The notes: generated from the sequence alone by a model not told the origin. A stretch of 26,998 nt of DNA from TWA4 sp034086685 (GCA_034086685.1 JAXDZY010000089.1:1-26998); one strand, 5' to 3'. Positions 1 through 9,600 are shown, numbered from the stretch's first letter. Translations and numbers: made by a program.

Positions 1-41
1 CATGAACTTTTTCACTGATGTTCTGTTTTAAAATGTCAAAA

Positions 42-1670
42 TCATGAGCTTTTTTTCAGGTCATACAGATGGGTGCCGGTCCGCTCTCCCTGGATTTTAT
101 GGTGCAGCTTGTTCATGTTATGTGCCATTGCCAGCAGAATACTTTCGGCCTGAACATTCCTTTTTCCTGTGCACAGATATCTTCTGAAAGACATATCTGC
201 CTTCACTTCTCCGAAAGATCCTTCTGCCTGAATACTCCGGTTCATCCTCAGCTGACATCCCTGTTCACTGGTGATCCGCTCCAGATCCTGTTCCCGCTTT
301 TCTTTAAATACTTTCGATACCTGGATGTTTTTCGTCCGGTCTTCCATCGGAGTTTTGCAGTTGTTTCCCCTGATGCATTTCGTCTTATAAGGACAGCCGC
401 TGCAGTCTTCACAGGAATAGATCGTTTTTTCTGATACATGGCCGGTCTTTGATTTCTGATGGCGGACCGCTTTCACTTTCAGTTTCTTTCCATTGTGACA
501 GGTATATACATCCTCTTCCGGGTCATAATCCATGTTTTCCGGGATGCCGATATCATTTTTGTATTTCCGGGTCTTTGCTTTTTCATAATTCGTGGTTTTG
601 ATAAAAGCAGTCTGTCCGTTCTTTTCCAGAAACAGGTAATTCTCTTCACTTTCATATCCGGCATCCGCAACGATATTCTGATACTTAAAATTCAGATATG
701 GTTCCATACTTTCCAGAAATGGGATCAGGGTTGTGGTATCTGTCGGCTGCGGACCGACCGTGAGCCATGTGATATATTCGGAATCCACACCATGCTGGAG
801 ATTGTATGCCGGTTTCAGCTGGCCGTTTCCCATGGCATCTTCTTTCATGCGCATGAATGTTGCATCATGATCGGTTTTTGAATAACTGTTCCTTGAACCG
901 CAGATATGCACCTGCTGCGTGTATTTTTTCAGACGGTCCAGATATTCTTCCAGAGTTTCCATGGATTTCTGCAGCTCACTCTTTCTTTTCCCCGTGCCGT
1001 GCACAAACTCGATCCCTTCTTTTTCTTTCAATGCATAAAGTTTCTTCCGCAGACGCTTCATATGCCTCATGCGCACTTTACCGTCATAAATAACGCGGAT
1101 CCCATATTTTTCCTCACAGGATGCGACCAGGTCAGCCATCTTCTGAAGCAGCTTTTCCATGTTTTTTGTGACGGCTTTTTTCCAGACAAACGTGTACTTG
1201 TTGCTTGCAGCTTCGATTTTTGTCCCGTCGATAAAAAGATCTTTTCCGGAAATTTCCCCGATCTCGTAAAGGATATTTGTTATTTCTGCAAGGAGTTTCT
1301 CAGAGCACTGTGCAAAGTGCAGGGAGCGAAAACGTGCAATCGTTGCATGGTCCGGTACCGGCGCACCCTCCAGAAGGAACATGAAATTAATATCACGCCT
1401 GCAGGAACTCTCAATCTCCCTGGAAGAATACCGGTGGTTCATATATCCATAAATCATGACCTTCAGAAGCTGGCGCGGTGTCGCCTGATTTTCCTTAATT
1501 CTGGAATACGTTGCATATAAATCGTTCAGATCCATCCCTTCTACGAACTGGCTGAGCAGCCGCACAGAGTCATCTTCCGGTATGATACAGTCAATATTTA
1601 ATGGAAGTTTGAATTGATAATAAATCTGATTTGCTGTATAATCTTTTTGTATTATATTTTGTAGTTGCAT
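42..1670 (-). CDS. IS1182-family DDE transposase
   Basis: This gene encodes a cut-and-paste type transposase of about 542 residues, full length for the IS1182 family. The N-terminal third is the helical DUF772-like region (around PRQLLKVMIYGY and SSREIE). The catalytic RNase H-like domain follows, with candidate acidic residues in FIDGTKIEA, in VADAGYE and near the C-terminus in NRSIQAEGSFG. A Cys cluster (CEDCSGCPYKTKC) sits before the last acidic motif, as is usual in this family. I chose the ATG at 1670. A TTG five codons upstream (1685) is in frame, but it lies inside the probable -10 element. Neither start has a clear Shine-Dalgarno sequence. The reading frame is intact, so the enzyme may be active. 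Confidence 0.9.
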   Translation of the reverse strand: MQLQNIIQKDYTANQIYYQFKLPLNIDCIIPEDDSVRLLSQFVEGMDLNDLYATYSRIKENQATPRQLLKVMIYGYMNHRYSSREIESSCRRDINFMFLLEGAPVPDHATIARFRSLHFAQCSEKLLAEITNILYEIGEISGKDLFIDGTKIEAASNKYTFVWKKAVTKNMEKLLQKMADLVASCEEKYGIRVIYDGKVRMRHMKRLRKKLYALKEKEGIEFVHGTGKRKSELQKSMETLEEYLDRLKKYTQQVHICGSRNSYSKTDHDATFMRMKEDAMGNGQLKPAYNLQHGVDSEYITWLTVGPQPTDTTTLIPFLESMEPYLNFKYQNIVADAGYESEENYLFLEKNGQTAFIKTTNYEKAKTRKYKNDIGIPENMDYDPEEDVYTCHNGKKLKVKAVRHQKSKTGHVSEKTIYSCEDCSGCPYKTKCIRGNNCKTPMEDRTKNIQVSKVFKEKREQDLERITSEQGCQLRMNRSIQAEGSFGEVKADMSFRRYLCTGKRNVQAESILLAMAHNMNKLHHKIQGERTGTHLYDLKKSS

Positions 1671-1672
1671 AC

Positions 1673-1685
1673 TTGTATAATACAA
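1673..1685. promoter_or_regulatory. Palindromic, possibly bidirectional -10 element at the IS
   Basis: The 13 bases TTGTATAATACAA form a perfect palindrome about a central base. On the minus strand TATTAT (1682-1677) lies 16 bases downstream of TTGCAA, a good promoter for the transposase that would start transcription close to its ATG at 1670. On the plus strand TATAAT (1676-1681) points towards the hairpin at 1689, though its -35 is poor. The palindrome could also be an operator. Confidence 0.45.
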
Positions 1686-1688
1686 CAG

Positions 1689-1735
1689 CAGCCGGCTTTT
1701 GCAAAGAAGTCCGGCTGTTCTTTTTTTGCTTTTTT
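1689..1735 (+). terminator. Hairpin plus T-run at the IS right side
   Basis: CAGCCGG (1689-1695) pairs with CCGGCTG (1711-1717). The stem is followed by a T-rich run to 1735, the form of a rho-independent terminator read on the plus strand. No plus-strand gene precedes it. It would stop transcripts running antisense through the transposase, or end a very short transcript from the plus-strand TATAAT at 1676-1681. Confidence 0.5.
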
Positions 1736-1741
1736 ATTATC

Positions 1742-1951
1742 CCAGTGGAAGTCCATAAATCTCCTGAAAGGGACCATTGCAAACGCCGGTTCTTAGCGAT
1801 CGGACTTCCTGAAAGGGAGTTCGAGAGCTTAGAATCCGCTGCGTTTTGCACCCGAGCGAGAGCGGGTCCCGGAAGGAGATATATGGGCTGGAACGGGAAC
1901 TGGACGAAAAAGGGACTATGGCACTATACCTAAGTTAGTGCGACAGCCCCG
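1742..1951 (+). ncRNA. Candidate structured RNA of about 210 nt, family not identified
   Basis: This stretch has no convincing protein gene but many complementary segments. GGGACC (1770-1775) pairs with GGTCCC (1865-1870), and inside it GCAAACGC (1779-1786) pairs with GCGTTTTGC (1841-1849) with one bulged T. ACCCG/CGGGT forms a hairpin near 1850-1867. GGGCTG (1885-1890) pairs with CAGCCC (1944-1949), enclosing GCACTA/TAGTGC (1921-1926, 1936-1941). GGAAGTCC (1747-1754) matches GGACTTCC (1802-1809) perfectly and would make a pseudoknot; the latter can instead form a local hairpin with GGGAGTTC (1815-1822). That local hairpin needs two G-U pairs that exist only on the plus strand, which favours this strand. 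I cannot name the family from memory; the raiA motif, of similar length and found in Firmicutes, is a candidate only. The minus-strand alternative is an IS end plus terminator. Confidence 0.5.
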
Positions 1952-1963
1952 TTTACTCATGTT

Positions 1964-2413
1964 CTAATTATTGTCTTTTTTGAATCTGTCCAGGAATTTT
2001 TTCTTCTTCGGCGGAGCAAGAAGAGAACCGCGGACAGGCTTTGCTTTTGTAATATAGATACCGCTGACGGTAGCTTTCAGTTCTGTCTTTAAAGGAAGCA
2101 GATCGAAAATCTTGTCATCGCACATCATGGTCATGACTTTGGGACCGACCTTGACTTTTACAACAGGAATCTTGGAACGTCTCAGGTACCAGGGTGTCTG
2201 CTCGAGAACCTGCTTGGGAAGACCGGTAGCTTCTTTGATGCGCATGCGCTTCTTGTCTACTACCATGAGGCTTACTGTCTGGGCCATGGAATCCATAAGT
2301 GCCTGCTGTTCTGCCTGTTTTTTCTCAAGTCTTCTGCCTGTAAAATACAATACAGCCAGAATGACGATTAAAACGATCAGAATTACAAGCATGACAATCC
2401 AGAATGGTTTCAT
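1964..2413 (-). CDS. Small single-TM membrane protein of unknown function
   Basis: The predicted protein is 149 residues. Residues about 4-27 (WIVMLVILIVLIVILAVLY) form one strong N-terminal membrane segment, followed by a positively charged coiled region (RRLEKKQAEQQ). A soluble basic domain follows, ending in a lysine-rich tail (PKKKKFLDRFKKDNN), so the bulk is likely cytosolic. An AAAGGAGG ribosome binding site sits 9 bases before the ATG. The gene has its own promoter and is divergent from rpoB. I recognise no enzymatic motif. Its position next to rpoB does not show a role in transcription. Confidence 0.75.
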   Translation of the reverse strand: MKPFWIVMLVILIVLIVILAVLYFTGRRLEKKQAEQQALMDSMAQTVSLMVVDKKRMRIKEATGLPKQVLEQTPWYLRRSKIPVVKVKVGPKVMTMMCDDKIFDLLPLKTELKATVSGIYITKAKPVRGSLLAPPKKKKFLDRFKKDNN

Positions 2414-2451
2414 AGGGAAATTCCTCCTTTTATAATCGCATACATTTTTAT

Positions 2452-2480
2452 ATTATAACATTTACAGACAATCCTTGCAA
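2452..2480 (-). promoter_or_regulatory. Sigma-A promoter of the small membrane protein gene
   Basis: On the minus strand TTGCAA (2480-2475) and TATAAT (2457-2452) are separated by exactly 17 bases. The start codon lies about 40 bases downstream, behind an AAAGGAGG site. Confidence 0.75.
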
Positions 2481-2521
2481 TAAGAACAGTGTTAAAAATG
2501 CAAAAAACAAGAAAAAACTGG

Positions 2522-2550
2522 TTGACATAATATTGGGCGGATGTTATAGT
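2522..2550 (+). promoter_or_regulatory. Sigma-A promoter of rpoBC
   Basis: TTGACA (2522-2527) and TATAGT (2545-2550) are separated by 17 bases. The leader of about 65 bases contains a short hairpin (GCCC 2580-2583 with GGGC 2589-2592, flanked by AAA/TTT) and then an AGGGGTGA ribosome binding site before the rpoB ATG at 2622. This promoter makes rpoBC independent of any upstream ribosomal protein operon. Confidence 0.8.
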
Positions 2551-2621
2551 GTAAGATGCATTATTGAAAATGGTAAAATGCCCTTTTGGGGCTTTGAGTT
2601 TAAATTAGGGGTGAAAGATCA

Positions 2622-5600
2622 ATGGAGAAAAACAGAATACGACCGGTTCCAGCCGGTAAAAGCATTCGAATGAGTTATTCCAGAAAAAAAGAAGTCATTG
2701 AGATGCCGAATCTGATTGAAATTCAGCGTAATTCCTATCAGTGGTTTCTCACAGAAGGACTGAAAGAAGTTCTGGATGATATCTCACCCATTTCAGATTT
2801 CAGCGGCAATATGAATCTGGAATTTGTAGATTTCGTTCTTCGTACGGATAATATCAAGTATACGATCGAAGAATGCAAAGAGAGAGATGCAACATACGCA
2901 GCTCCCTTATGGGTAACCGTAAGGTTGAAAACCACTACAGAAGAGGGAGAAATCAAGGAACATACTCATGAAGTGTATATGGGTGAACTCCCGCTTATGA
3001 CTGATACGGGTTCCTTTGTAATTAACGGTGCTGAACGTGTTATTGTAAGCCAGCTTGTCCGTTCTCCGGGAATCTATTATGGTATGACTCATGATAAGCT
3101 GGGAAGTAATGAACTGTACTCCTGTACTGTAATCCCTAACAGAGGTGCATGGCTGGAATATGAAACAGATGTTAATGATGTGTTCTATGTACGTGTGGAC
3201 AGAACAAGAAAGGTTCCCGTAACCGTTCTGATCCGTTCCCTTCTGGGCGAAGGACATGCCAGCGATGAGGACATCTATGAATTGTTCGGTCATGAACTGA
3301 AGATTGAAAAGAGTATCGAAAAGGAACCGAAGAGAGTAGACGAGCACGGCAACGATGTCCGTGATTACAGGAGCGGTATTCTGGAACTGTATAAGAAGAT
3401 CCGTCCCGGTGAACCGCCTTACGTGGAGAATGCTGCCAGTCTGATCGAAGGCATGTTCTTCGATTCCAGAAGATATGATCTGGCTAAAGTAGGCCGTTAT
3501 AAGTTTAATAAGAAGCTTCATCTGAAAAACAGGATTACCGGACATGTTCTGGCTGAAGATGTAGTATCTCCCGTTACGGGCGAGATTATTGCAGAAGCAG
3601 GTACCTGTGTAAGCAAAGAGCTTGCAACTGAGATCCAGAACAATGCGGTTCCCTACGTTATGATTCAGGTTACAACTTCATCAGAGGAGAAGAGTACCAA
3701 GGTTCTGTCCAATCTGATGGTTGATCTGAAGCAGTTTATATCCTGTGAACCCCGTGAACTGGGTATTACGGAAGATGTATTCTGGCCTGTACTGAAGGAA
3801 CTGCTGGATGAATATTCTTCTGAAGAAGAGTTATTTGCAGCAATCCGCAGAAATGTTCATGAACTGATTCCGAAGCATATTACCAGAGATGATATTTTTG
3901 CTTCTATTAATTATAATATCCATTTACAGTATGGTATTGGCAATACTGATGATATCGACCACCTGGGCAACAGAAGAATCCGTGCGGTAGGTGAACTGCT
4001 TCAGAACCAGTATCGTATTGGTCTGTCAAGAATGGAAAGAGTTGTAAGAGACCGTATGACAACTCAGGACAGTGATTCCATCACTCCTCAGAATCTGATC
4101 AATATCAAGCCTGTTACTGCAGCAGTTAAGGAATTCTTCGGAAGTTCCCAGCTGTCACAGTTCATGGATCAGAATAATCCTCTGTCAGAGCTGACCCATA
4201 AGAGACGTCTGTCAGCTCTTGGTCCCGGCGGTCTGTCCCGTGACCGTGCAGGTTTCGAGGTACGAGATGTACACTACTCCCATTACGGACGTATGTGCCC
4301 CATTGAGACCCCCGAAGGTCCCAATATCGGTCTGATCAACTCACTGGCTACCTATGCCCGTCTGAACGAGTATGGTTTTATTGAGGCTCCTTATCGTGTG
4401 GTTGATCATATGGAGGATCCTGAGAATCCGAGAGTAACCGATGAAGTTGTCTACATGACAGCTGATGAAGAAGATAATTATATTGTAGCACAGGCGAACG
4501 AAGAACTGGATGAAGATGGTCATTTTGTGCGTCAGAACGTATCCGGTCGTTTCAGAGAAGAAACAGCCGAGTTCGACAGAAGAAAAGTAGACCTGATGGA
4601 TGTGTCTCCCAAGATGGTATTCTCCGTGGCTACAGCTATGATTCCCTTCCTGGAACATGATGATGCAAACCGTGCTCTGATGGGCTCCAACATGCAGCGT
4701 CAGGCAGTTCCGCTTCTGACGACAGAAGCTCCTGTTGTCGGTACCGGTATGGAAGCAAAGGCAGCGGTCGATTCGGGCGTATGTGTGGTTGCAAAGAATG
4801 CGGGTACGGTTGAACGTGCTACTTCCAACGAGATCGTAGTCCGCACCGTAGACGGCGAAAAGAATGTTTATCATCTGACCAAGTTCAAAAGAAGCAATCA
4901 GTCCAACTGTTACAACCAGAAACCTATTGTTTTCAAAGGGGATAAGGTTGAAAAAGGCGAGGTAATCGCTGACGGTCCTTCCACATGCAACGGTGAGATC
5001 GCTCTGGGTAAGAATCCTCTGATCGGTTTCATGACATGGGAAGGCTACAACTACGAGGATGCTGTACTGTTAAGTGAGCGTCTTGTGAAAGATGACGTTT
5101 ATACATCTGTTCATATTGAAGAATATGAAGCAGTTGCAAGAGATACAAAGCTGGGACCGGAAGAAATCACACGTGATGTCCCCGGTATCGGCGAAGATGC
5201 ACTGAAAGATCTGGACGAACGCGGTGTTATCCGTATCGGAGCAGAAGTACGTGCAGGTGATATTCTGGTTGGTAAGGTTACCCCCAAGGGAGAGACAGAA
5301 CTGACTGCAGAAGAAAGACTGCTGCGTGCGATTTTCGGTGAAAAGGCAAGAGAAGTCAGAGATACTTCTCTGAAAGTTCCTCACGGTGCTTATGGTATCG
5401 TTGTGGATGCAAAGGTATTCAGCAGAGAGAACAATGATGAACTGAACCCCGGCGTTAATCAGTCCGTGCGTATTTATATCGCACAGAAGAGAAAGATTTC
5501 TGTCGGCGATAAGATGGCCGGCCGTCATGGTAATAAAGGTGTTGTTTCCAGAGTACTTCCGGAAGAAGATATGCCTTTCCTGCCCAATGGACGTCCTCTG

Positions 5601-6542
5601 GACATCGTTCTGAACCCTCTGGGTGTGCCTTCACGTATGAACATCGGACAGATTCTGGAGATTCATCTGAGTCTGGCATCCAGAATTCTGGGCTTCAATG
5701 TGGCAACCCCTGTTTTCGATGGAGCAAATGAAATTGATATTCAGGATACTCTGGAACTTGCCAACGATTATGCCAATATGGAATGGGAAGATTTCCAGGA
5801 GAAATATAATGATACATTACTCCCTGAAGTGATGCAGTATCTGGGTGATCATCTGGAACACAGAGCTCTGTGGAAGGGTGTACCCATTTCCAGAGATGGT
5901 AAGGTACAGCTTCGCGACGGCCGTACCGGAGAAGAATTCGACAGCCCGGTTACGATCGGACACATGCATTACCTGAAGCTGCATCATCTGGTAGATGATA
6001 AGATCCATGCGCGTTCTACAGGTCCTTACTCACTGGTAACACAGCAGCCTCTGGGCGGTAAAGCTCAGTTCGGCGGTCAGCGTTTCGGTGAGATGGAGGT
6101 CTGGGCACTGGAAGCATACGGCGCAGCATATACTTTACAGGAGATTCTTACAGTTAAGTCTGATGATGTTGTAGGACGTGTGAAGACTTATGAAGCAATT
6201 ATCAAGGGTGAGAATATTCCGGAGCCCGGTGTTCCCGAATCATTCAAGGTTCTGCTGAAAGAAATGCAGTCTCTGTGTCTGGATATGAAGCTTCTGCGTG
6301 AGGATGGCAGCGAGGTTGAAATCAAGGAGAGCGTTGATTATACTCCTAACCCGGGCAGCATGAAGATGCTGGAGGAGAGCGATTCTTCTTATCATGAATC
6401 AAGAGAAGACTTCCATGCGAAAGGATATCAGGTGGGAACCAGCAATGACGAAGGTGAATTTATTGCGGAAGAACCTGAAGAAGAATTCGATTTTGAAGAA
6501 ATGTCTTTCGAAGACGAAGATGATTTCGGCGATGATAAATAA
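2622..6542 (+). CDS. rpoB: RNA polymerase beta subunit
   Basis: This is the beta subunit of the core RNA polymerase, 1306 residues, a normal length for clostridia. It forms one side of the active-centre cleft with beta prime. The rifampicin region is easily read: GSSQLSQFMDQNNPLSELTHKRR begins at residue 507, so Q513, D516, H526 and S531 fall at the same numbers as in E. coli and all are the sensitive type. Downstream are SALGPGGLSRDRAGFEVRDV, the ETPEGPNIGLINSL motif, the GDKMAGRHGNKGVVS motif and the KAQFGGQRFGEMEVWALEAYGA motif near the C-terminus. The tail is strongly acidic. The ATG at 2622 follows an AGGGGTGA site at 7-base spacing. rpoC follows after 143 bases. Confidence 0.98.
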   Translation: MEKNRIRPVPAGKSIRMSYSRKKEVIEMPNLIEIQRNSYQWFLTEGLKEVLDDISPISDFSGNMNLEFVDFVLRTDNIKYTIEECKERDATYAAPLWVTVRLKTTTEEGEIKEHTHEVYMGELPLMTDTGSFVINGAERVIVSQLVRSPGIYYGMTHDKLGSNELYSCTVIPNRGAWLEYETDVNDVFYVRVDRTRKVPVTVLIRSLLGEGHASDEDIYELFGHELKIEKSIEKEPKRVDEHGNDVRDYRSGILELYKKIRPGEPPYVENAASLIEGMFFDSRRYDLAKVGRYKFNKKLHLKNRITGHVLAEDVVSPVTGEIIAEAGTCVSKELATEIQNNAVPYVMIQVTTSSEEKSTKVLSNLMVDLKQFISCEPRELGITEDVFWPVLKELLDEYSSEEELFAAIRRNVHELIPKHITRDDIFASINYNIHLQYGIGNTDDIDHLGNRRIRAVGELLQNQYRIGLSRMERVVRDRMTTQDSDSITPQNLINIKPVTAAVKEFFGSSQLSQFMDQNNPLSELTHKRRLSALGPGGLSRDRAGFEVRDVHYSHYGRMCPIETPEGPNIGLINSLATYARLNEYGFIEAPYRVVDHMEDPENPRVTDEVVYMTADEEDNYIVAQANEELDEDGHFVRQNVSGRFREETAEFDRRKVDLMDVSPKMVFSVATAMIPFLEHDDANRALMGSNMQRQAVPLLTTEAPVVGTGMEAKAAVDSGVCVVAKNAGTVERATSNEIVVRTVDGEKNVYHLTKFKRSNQSNCYNQKPIVFKGDKVEKGEVIADGPSTCNGEIALGKNPLIGFMTWEGYNYEDAVLLSERLVKDDVYTSVHIEEYEAVARDTKLGPEEITRDVPGIGEDALKDLDERGVIRIGAEVRAGDILVGKVTPKGETELTAEERLLRAIFGEKAREVRDTSLKVPHGAYGIVVDAKVFSRENNDELNPGVNQSVRIYIAQKRKISVGDKMAGRHGNKGVVSRVLPEEDMPFLPNGRPLDIVLNPLGVPSRMNIGQILEIHLSLASRILGFNVATPVFDGANEIDIQDTLELANDYANMEWEDFQEKYNDTLLPEVMQYLGDHLEHRALWKGVPISRDGKVQLRDGRTGEEFDSPVTIGHMHYLKLHHLVDDKIHARSTGPYSLVTQQPLGGKAQFGGQRFGEMEVWALEAYGAAYTLQEILTVKSDDVVGRVKTYEAIIKGENIPEPGVPESFKVLLKEMQSLCLDMKLLREDGSEVEIKESVDYTPNPGSMKMLEESDSSYHESREDFHAKGYQVGTSNDEGEFIAEEPEEEFDFEEMSFEDEDDFGDDK

Positions 6543-6552
6543 TCAGTGACTG

Positions 6553-6589
6553 TTCGGAGCCGGTCCGTATTTCAGGGGCCGGTTCCGAA
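6553..6589 (+). other. Strong hairpin between rpoB and rpoC
   Basis: TTCGGAGCCGGTCC (6553-6566) pairs with the segment 6576-6589 over 14 positions, including two G-U pairs, with a 9-base loop. There is no T-run, so it is not a standard terminator. It could be a processing or stabilising element within the rpoBC mRNA, or a pausing signal. The G-U pairs exist only on the plus strand, which supports an RNA role. Confidence 0.6.
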
Positions 6590-6685
6590 GACTGCGAAAT
6601 TATGTTAGTGATAGATATAGATGGATGAACCGGAGTATGCGTCCTGTCCGTATGTATATTCCGTCAGTAGAAGGGAGTGCCGCTC

Positions 6686-9600
6686 ATGTCTGATTCAGTT
6701 AATGAAACATATCAGCCTTTGGTGTTTGATGCGATTAAAATTGGCCTTGCTTCACCTGAGAAGATTCTGGAATGGTCCAGAAAGAAGAACAGCGACGGTG
6801 AGGTCAAAAAACCGGAAACAATTAACTACAGAACTCTGAAGCCTGAGAAGGACGGTCTGTTCTGTGAAAAGATTTTCGGACCCAGCAAGGACTGGGAATG
6901 TAACTGTGGTAGATATAAAAAGATCCGTTATAAAGGTGTAATCTGTGACCGCTGCGGCGTAGAAGTAACAAAAGCAAGTGTCCGCAGAGAGCGTATGGGT
7001 CATATCAAACTGGCAGCACCTGTATCTCATATCTGGTATTTTAAAGGTATTCCCAGCCGTATGGGACTGATTCTGGAGATGTCTCCCAGAACTCTGGAGA
7101 AGGTACTGTATTTTGCTTCTTATGTTGTATTGAATCCGGTTCCCAAGCCGATTACTGATCCGGATCCGGAGAAAGATAAGAAGATTCCCAAATTAAAATA
7201 TAAGGATGTTCTTTCCGAGAAAGAATATCGTGAAGCATATGAATATTATGGTGAAAGTCTTCGTGTAGGCATGGGTGCAGAGGCTGTTCAGGAACTTTTG
7301 AGAGATATCGATCTGGAAAAGGAATCCGAAGAGTTAAAGACTGCCCTGAAGACTGTAACTACCAGTCAGAAGAGAGCCAAGATCATCAAAAAACTGGAGG
7401 TTGTGGAAGCATTCCGCAAGTCCGGCAATAAGCCTGAATGGATGATTCTGACTGTAATCCCGGTTATTCCTCCGGATCTGCGTCCCATGGTGCAGCTGGA
7501 TGGCGGTCGTTTTGCCACCTCGGATCTGAATGATCTGTACCGCAGAATCATTAACAGAAATAACCGTCTTGCAAGATTACAGGAACTGGGTGCTCCTGAT
7601 ATTATTGTAAGAAATGAAAAGCGTATGCTGCAGGAAGCTGTTGATGCGCTGATCGATAACGGCAGAAGAGGACGTCCTGTAACAGGTCCCGGTAATCGTC
7701 CGCTGAAATCTCTTTCCGATATGTTAAAAGGTAAACAGGGACGTTTCCGTCAGAATCTGCTGGGTAAGCGTGTTGACTATTCCGGTCGTTCCGTTATCGT
7801 AGTTGGACCTGAATTAAAGATTTATCAGTGCGGTCTGCCCAAGGAGATGGCAATCGAGCTGTTCAAACCTTTTGTTATGAAAGAACTGGTTGCTGACGGT
7901 ACTGCACACAATATCAAGAGTGCAAAGAAGATGGTGGAGAGACTTCAGCCTGAAGTATGGGATGTGCTGGAAAAGGTTATCAAAGAACATCCTGTTATGC
8001 TGAACCGTGCTCCTACACTGCACAGACTTGGTATTCAGGCATTTGAACCGATTCTGGTTGAAGGTAAGGCAATCAAGTTGCATCCTCTGGTATGTACCGC
8101 TTACAATGCCGACTTTGATGGTGACCAGATGGCTGCCCATCTGCCGCTTACCATGGAAGCACAGGCCGAATGCCGTTTCCTGCTGCTTTCACCCAACAAC
8201 CTGCTGAAACCTTCAGACGGTGCACCTGTTGCGGTTCCTTCACAGGATATGGTACTTGGTATCTACTATCTGACACAGGAACGCCCCGGCTCAAAAGGTG
8301 AAGGCAAGTTTTTCAAGAACCTGAATGAAGCTATTCTGGCGTATGAAAATGGATATATTACTTTACAGAGCCGCATTAAGGTTCGTGTTACCAAAAATAT
8401 GGAAGACGGACGTGTATTATCCGGCAATGTAGAATCTACACTGGGCCGTTTCCTGTTCAATGAGATCATTCCTCAGGATCTTGGTTTCGTTGACAGAAGT
8501 ATTCCCGGTAATGAACTGAAGCTGGAGATCGATCAGCTGGTTGCAAAGGATTCCAAAGGTGAGAAGATCGGTCTGAAAGACATCCTGAAGAAGGTTATCA
8601 ACGTACATGGTGCTACGGAATCAGCAGAAGTGCTGGATAACATCAAGGCAATCGGTTACAAATATTCCACACGTGCAGCCATGACAGTATCAATTTCCGA
8701 CATGTGCGTACCGAAGGATAAAAAGGCCATGATCGCTGAAGCTCAGGCAACTGTTGACAAGATCGCCATGCATTACCGCAGAGGTCTGCTGACAGATGAA
8801 GAGCGTTATAAAGAAGTAATTAATGTATGGAAGAAGACTGATGATGAGCTGTCTGCCAAACTGATGGATCTGAGTAATATGAATGCTTACAATAACATTC
8901 GTATGATGGCCGACTCCGGTGCCCGTGGTTCTGCAAAACAGATCAAACAGCTGGCAGGTATGCGTGGTCTGATGGCTGATACAACCGGTCGAACCATTGA
9001 GCTGCCCATCAAGTCCAATTTCCGTGAAGGTATGGACGTACTGGAATACTTCATTTCCGCTCACGGTGCGAGAAAAGGTATGTCAGATACCGCTCTGCGT
9101 ACAGCCGATTCCGGTTACCTGACAAGACGTCTGGTAGACGTATCACAGGATCTGATCATCCGTGAAGTTGACTGCTGTGAAGGTGAAAATGAAATCCCTT
9201 ATATGGAAGTTGCCGAGTTCCCCCGTGTGGAGTCTCTGGAACAGCGTATCACAGGCCGTGTAGCTGCTGAAGATATTGTTGATCCTGCTGATCCTTCCCG
9301 CGTAATTGTCAGGAAGAATCACATGATCTATCCCGCCAGAGTGGAGCAGATCGTGAAAGCAGGTATTAAGAAGGTTAAGATCCGTACAGTATTAAGCTGT
9401 AAGTCACACATCGGTGTATGTGCAAAATGTTATGGTGCCAATATGGCAACCGGCCGCCTTGTGCAGGTTGGTGAAGCCGTAGGTATTATCGCTGCTCAGT
9501 CCATCGGTGAGCCCGGTACACAGCTGACCATGCGTACATTCCATTCCGGTGGTGTAGCCGGCGATGATATTACACAGGGTCTTCCCCGAGTTGAGGAACT

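Larger units (their letters stand above)
1..1735 (-). mobile_element. IS1182-family insertion sequence, left end not seen
   Basis: This element is defined by its transposase on the minus strand, its promoter palindrome and a hairpin with a T-rich run at the right side. I could not identify terminal inverted repeats. The 41 bases left of the transposase stop do not match either candidate right end, so the left end probably lies before the window. The right limit is uncertain. One possibility is the T-rich run near 1735. The other is about 1951, where the minus strand begins GGGGCTGTCGC, a sequence type often seen at insertion sequence ends. If the second is true, the structured region 1742-1951 belongs to the element. 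Confidence 0.5.

Noticed and set aside
1761..1818. Repeat CCTGAAAGGGA occurring twice (near 1763 and 1808)
   Set aside because: Both copies are loop-and-stem parts of adjacent small hairpins in the structured region, so they are not listed as a separate repeat.
1..1951. Terminal inverted repeats and target duplication of the IS
   Set aside because: No match was found between the first 41 bases and the candidate right ends; the left end is probably outside the window.
2907..3545. A 212-codon minus-strand frame inside rpoB
   Set aside because: rpoB is unmistakable here; the long open antisense frame follows from codon use.
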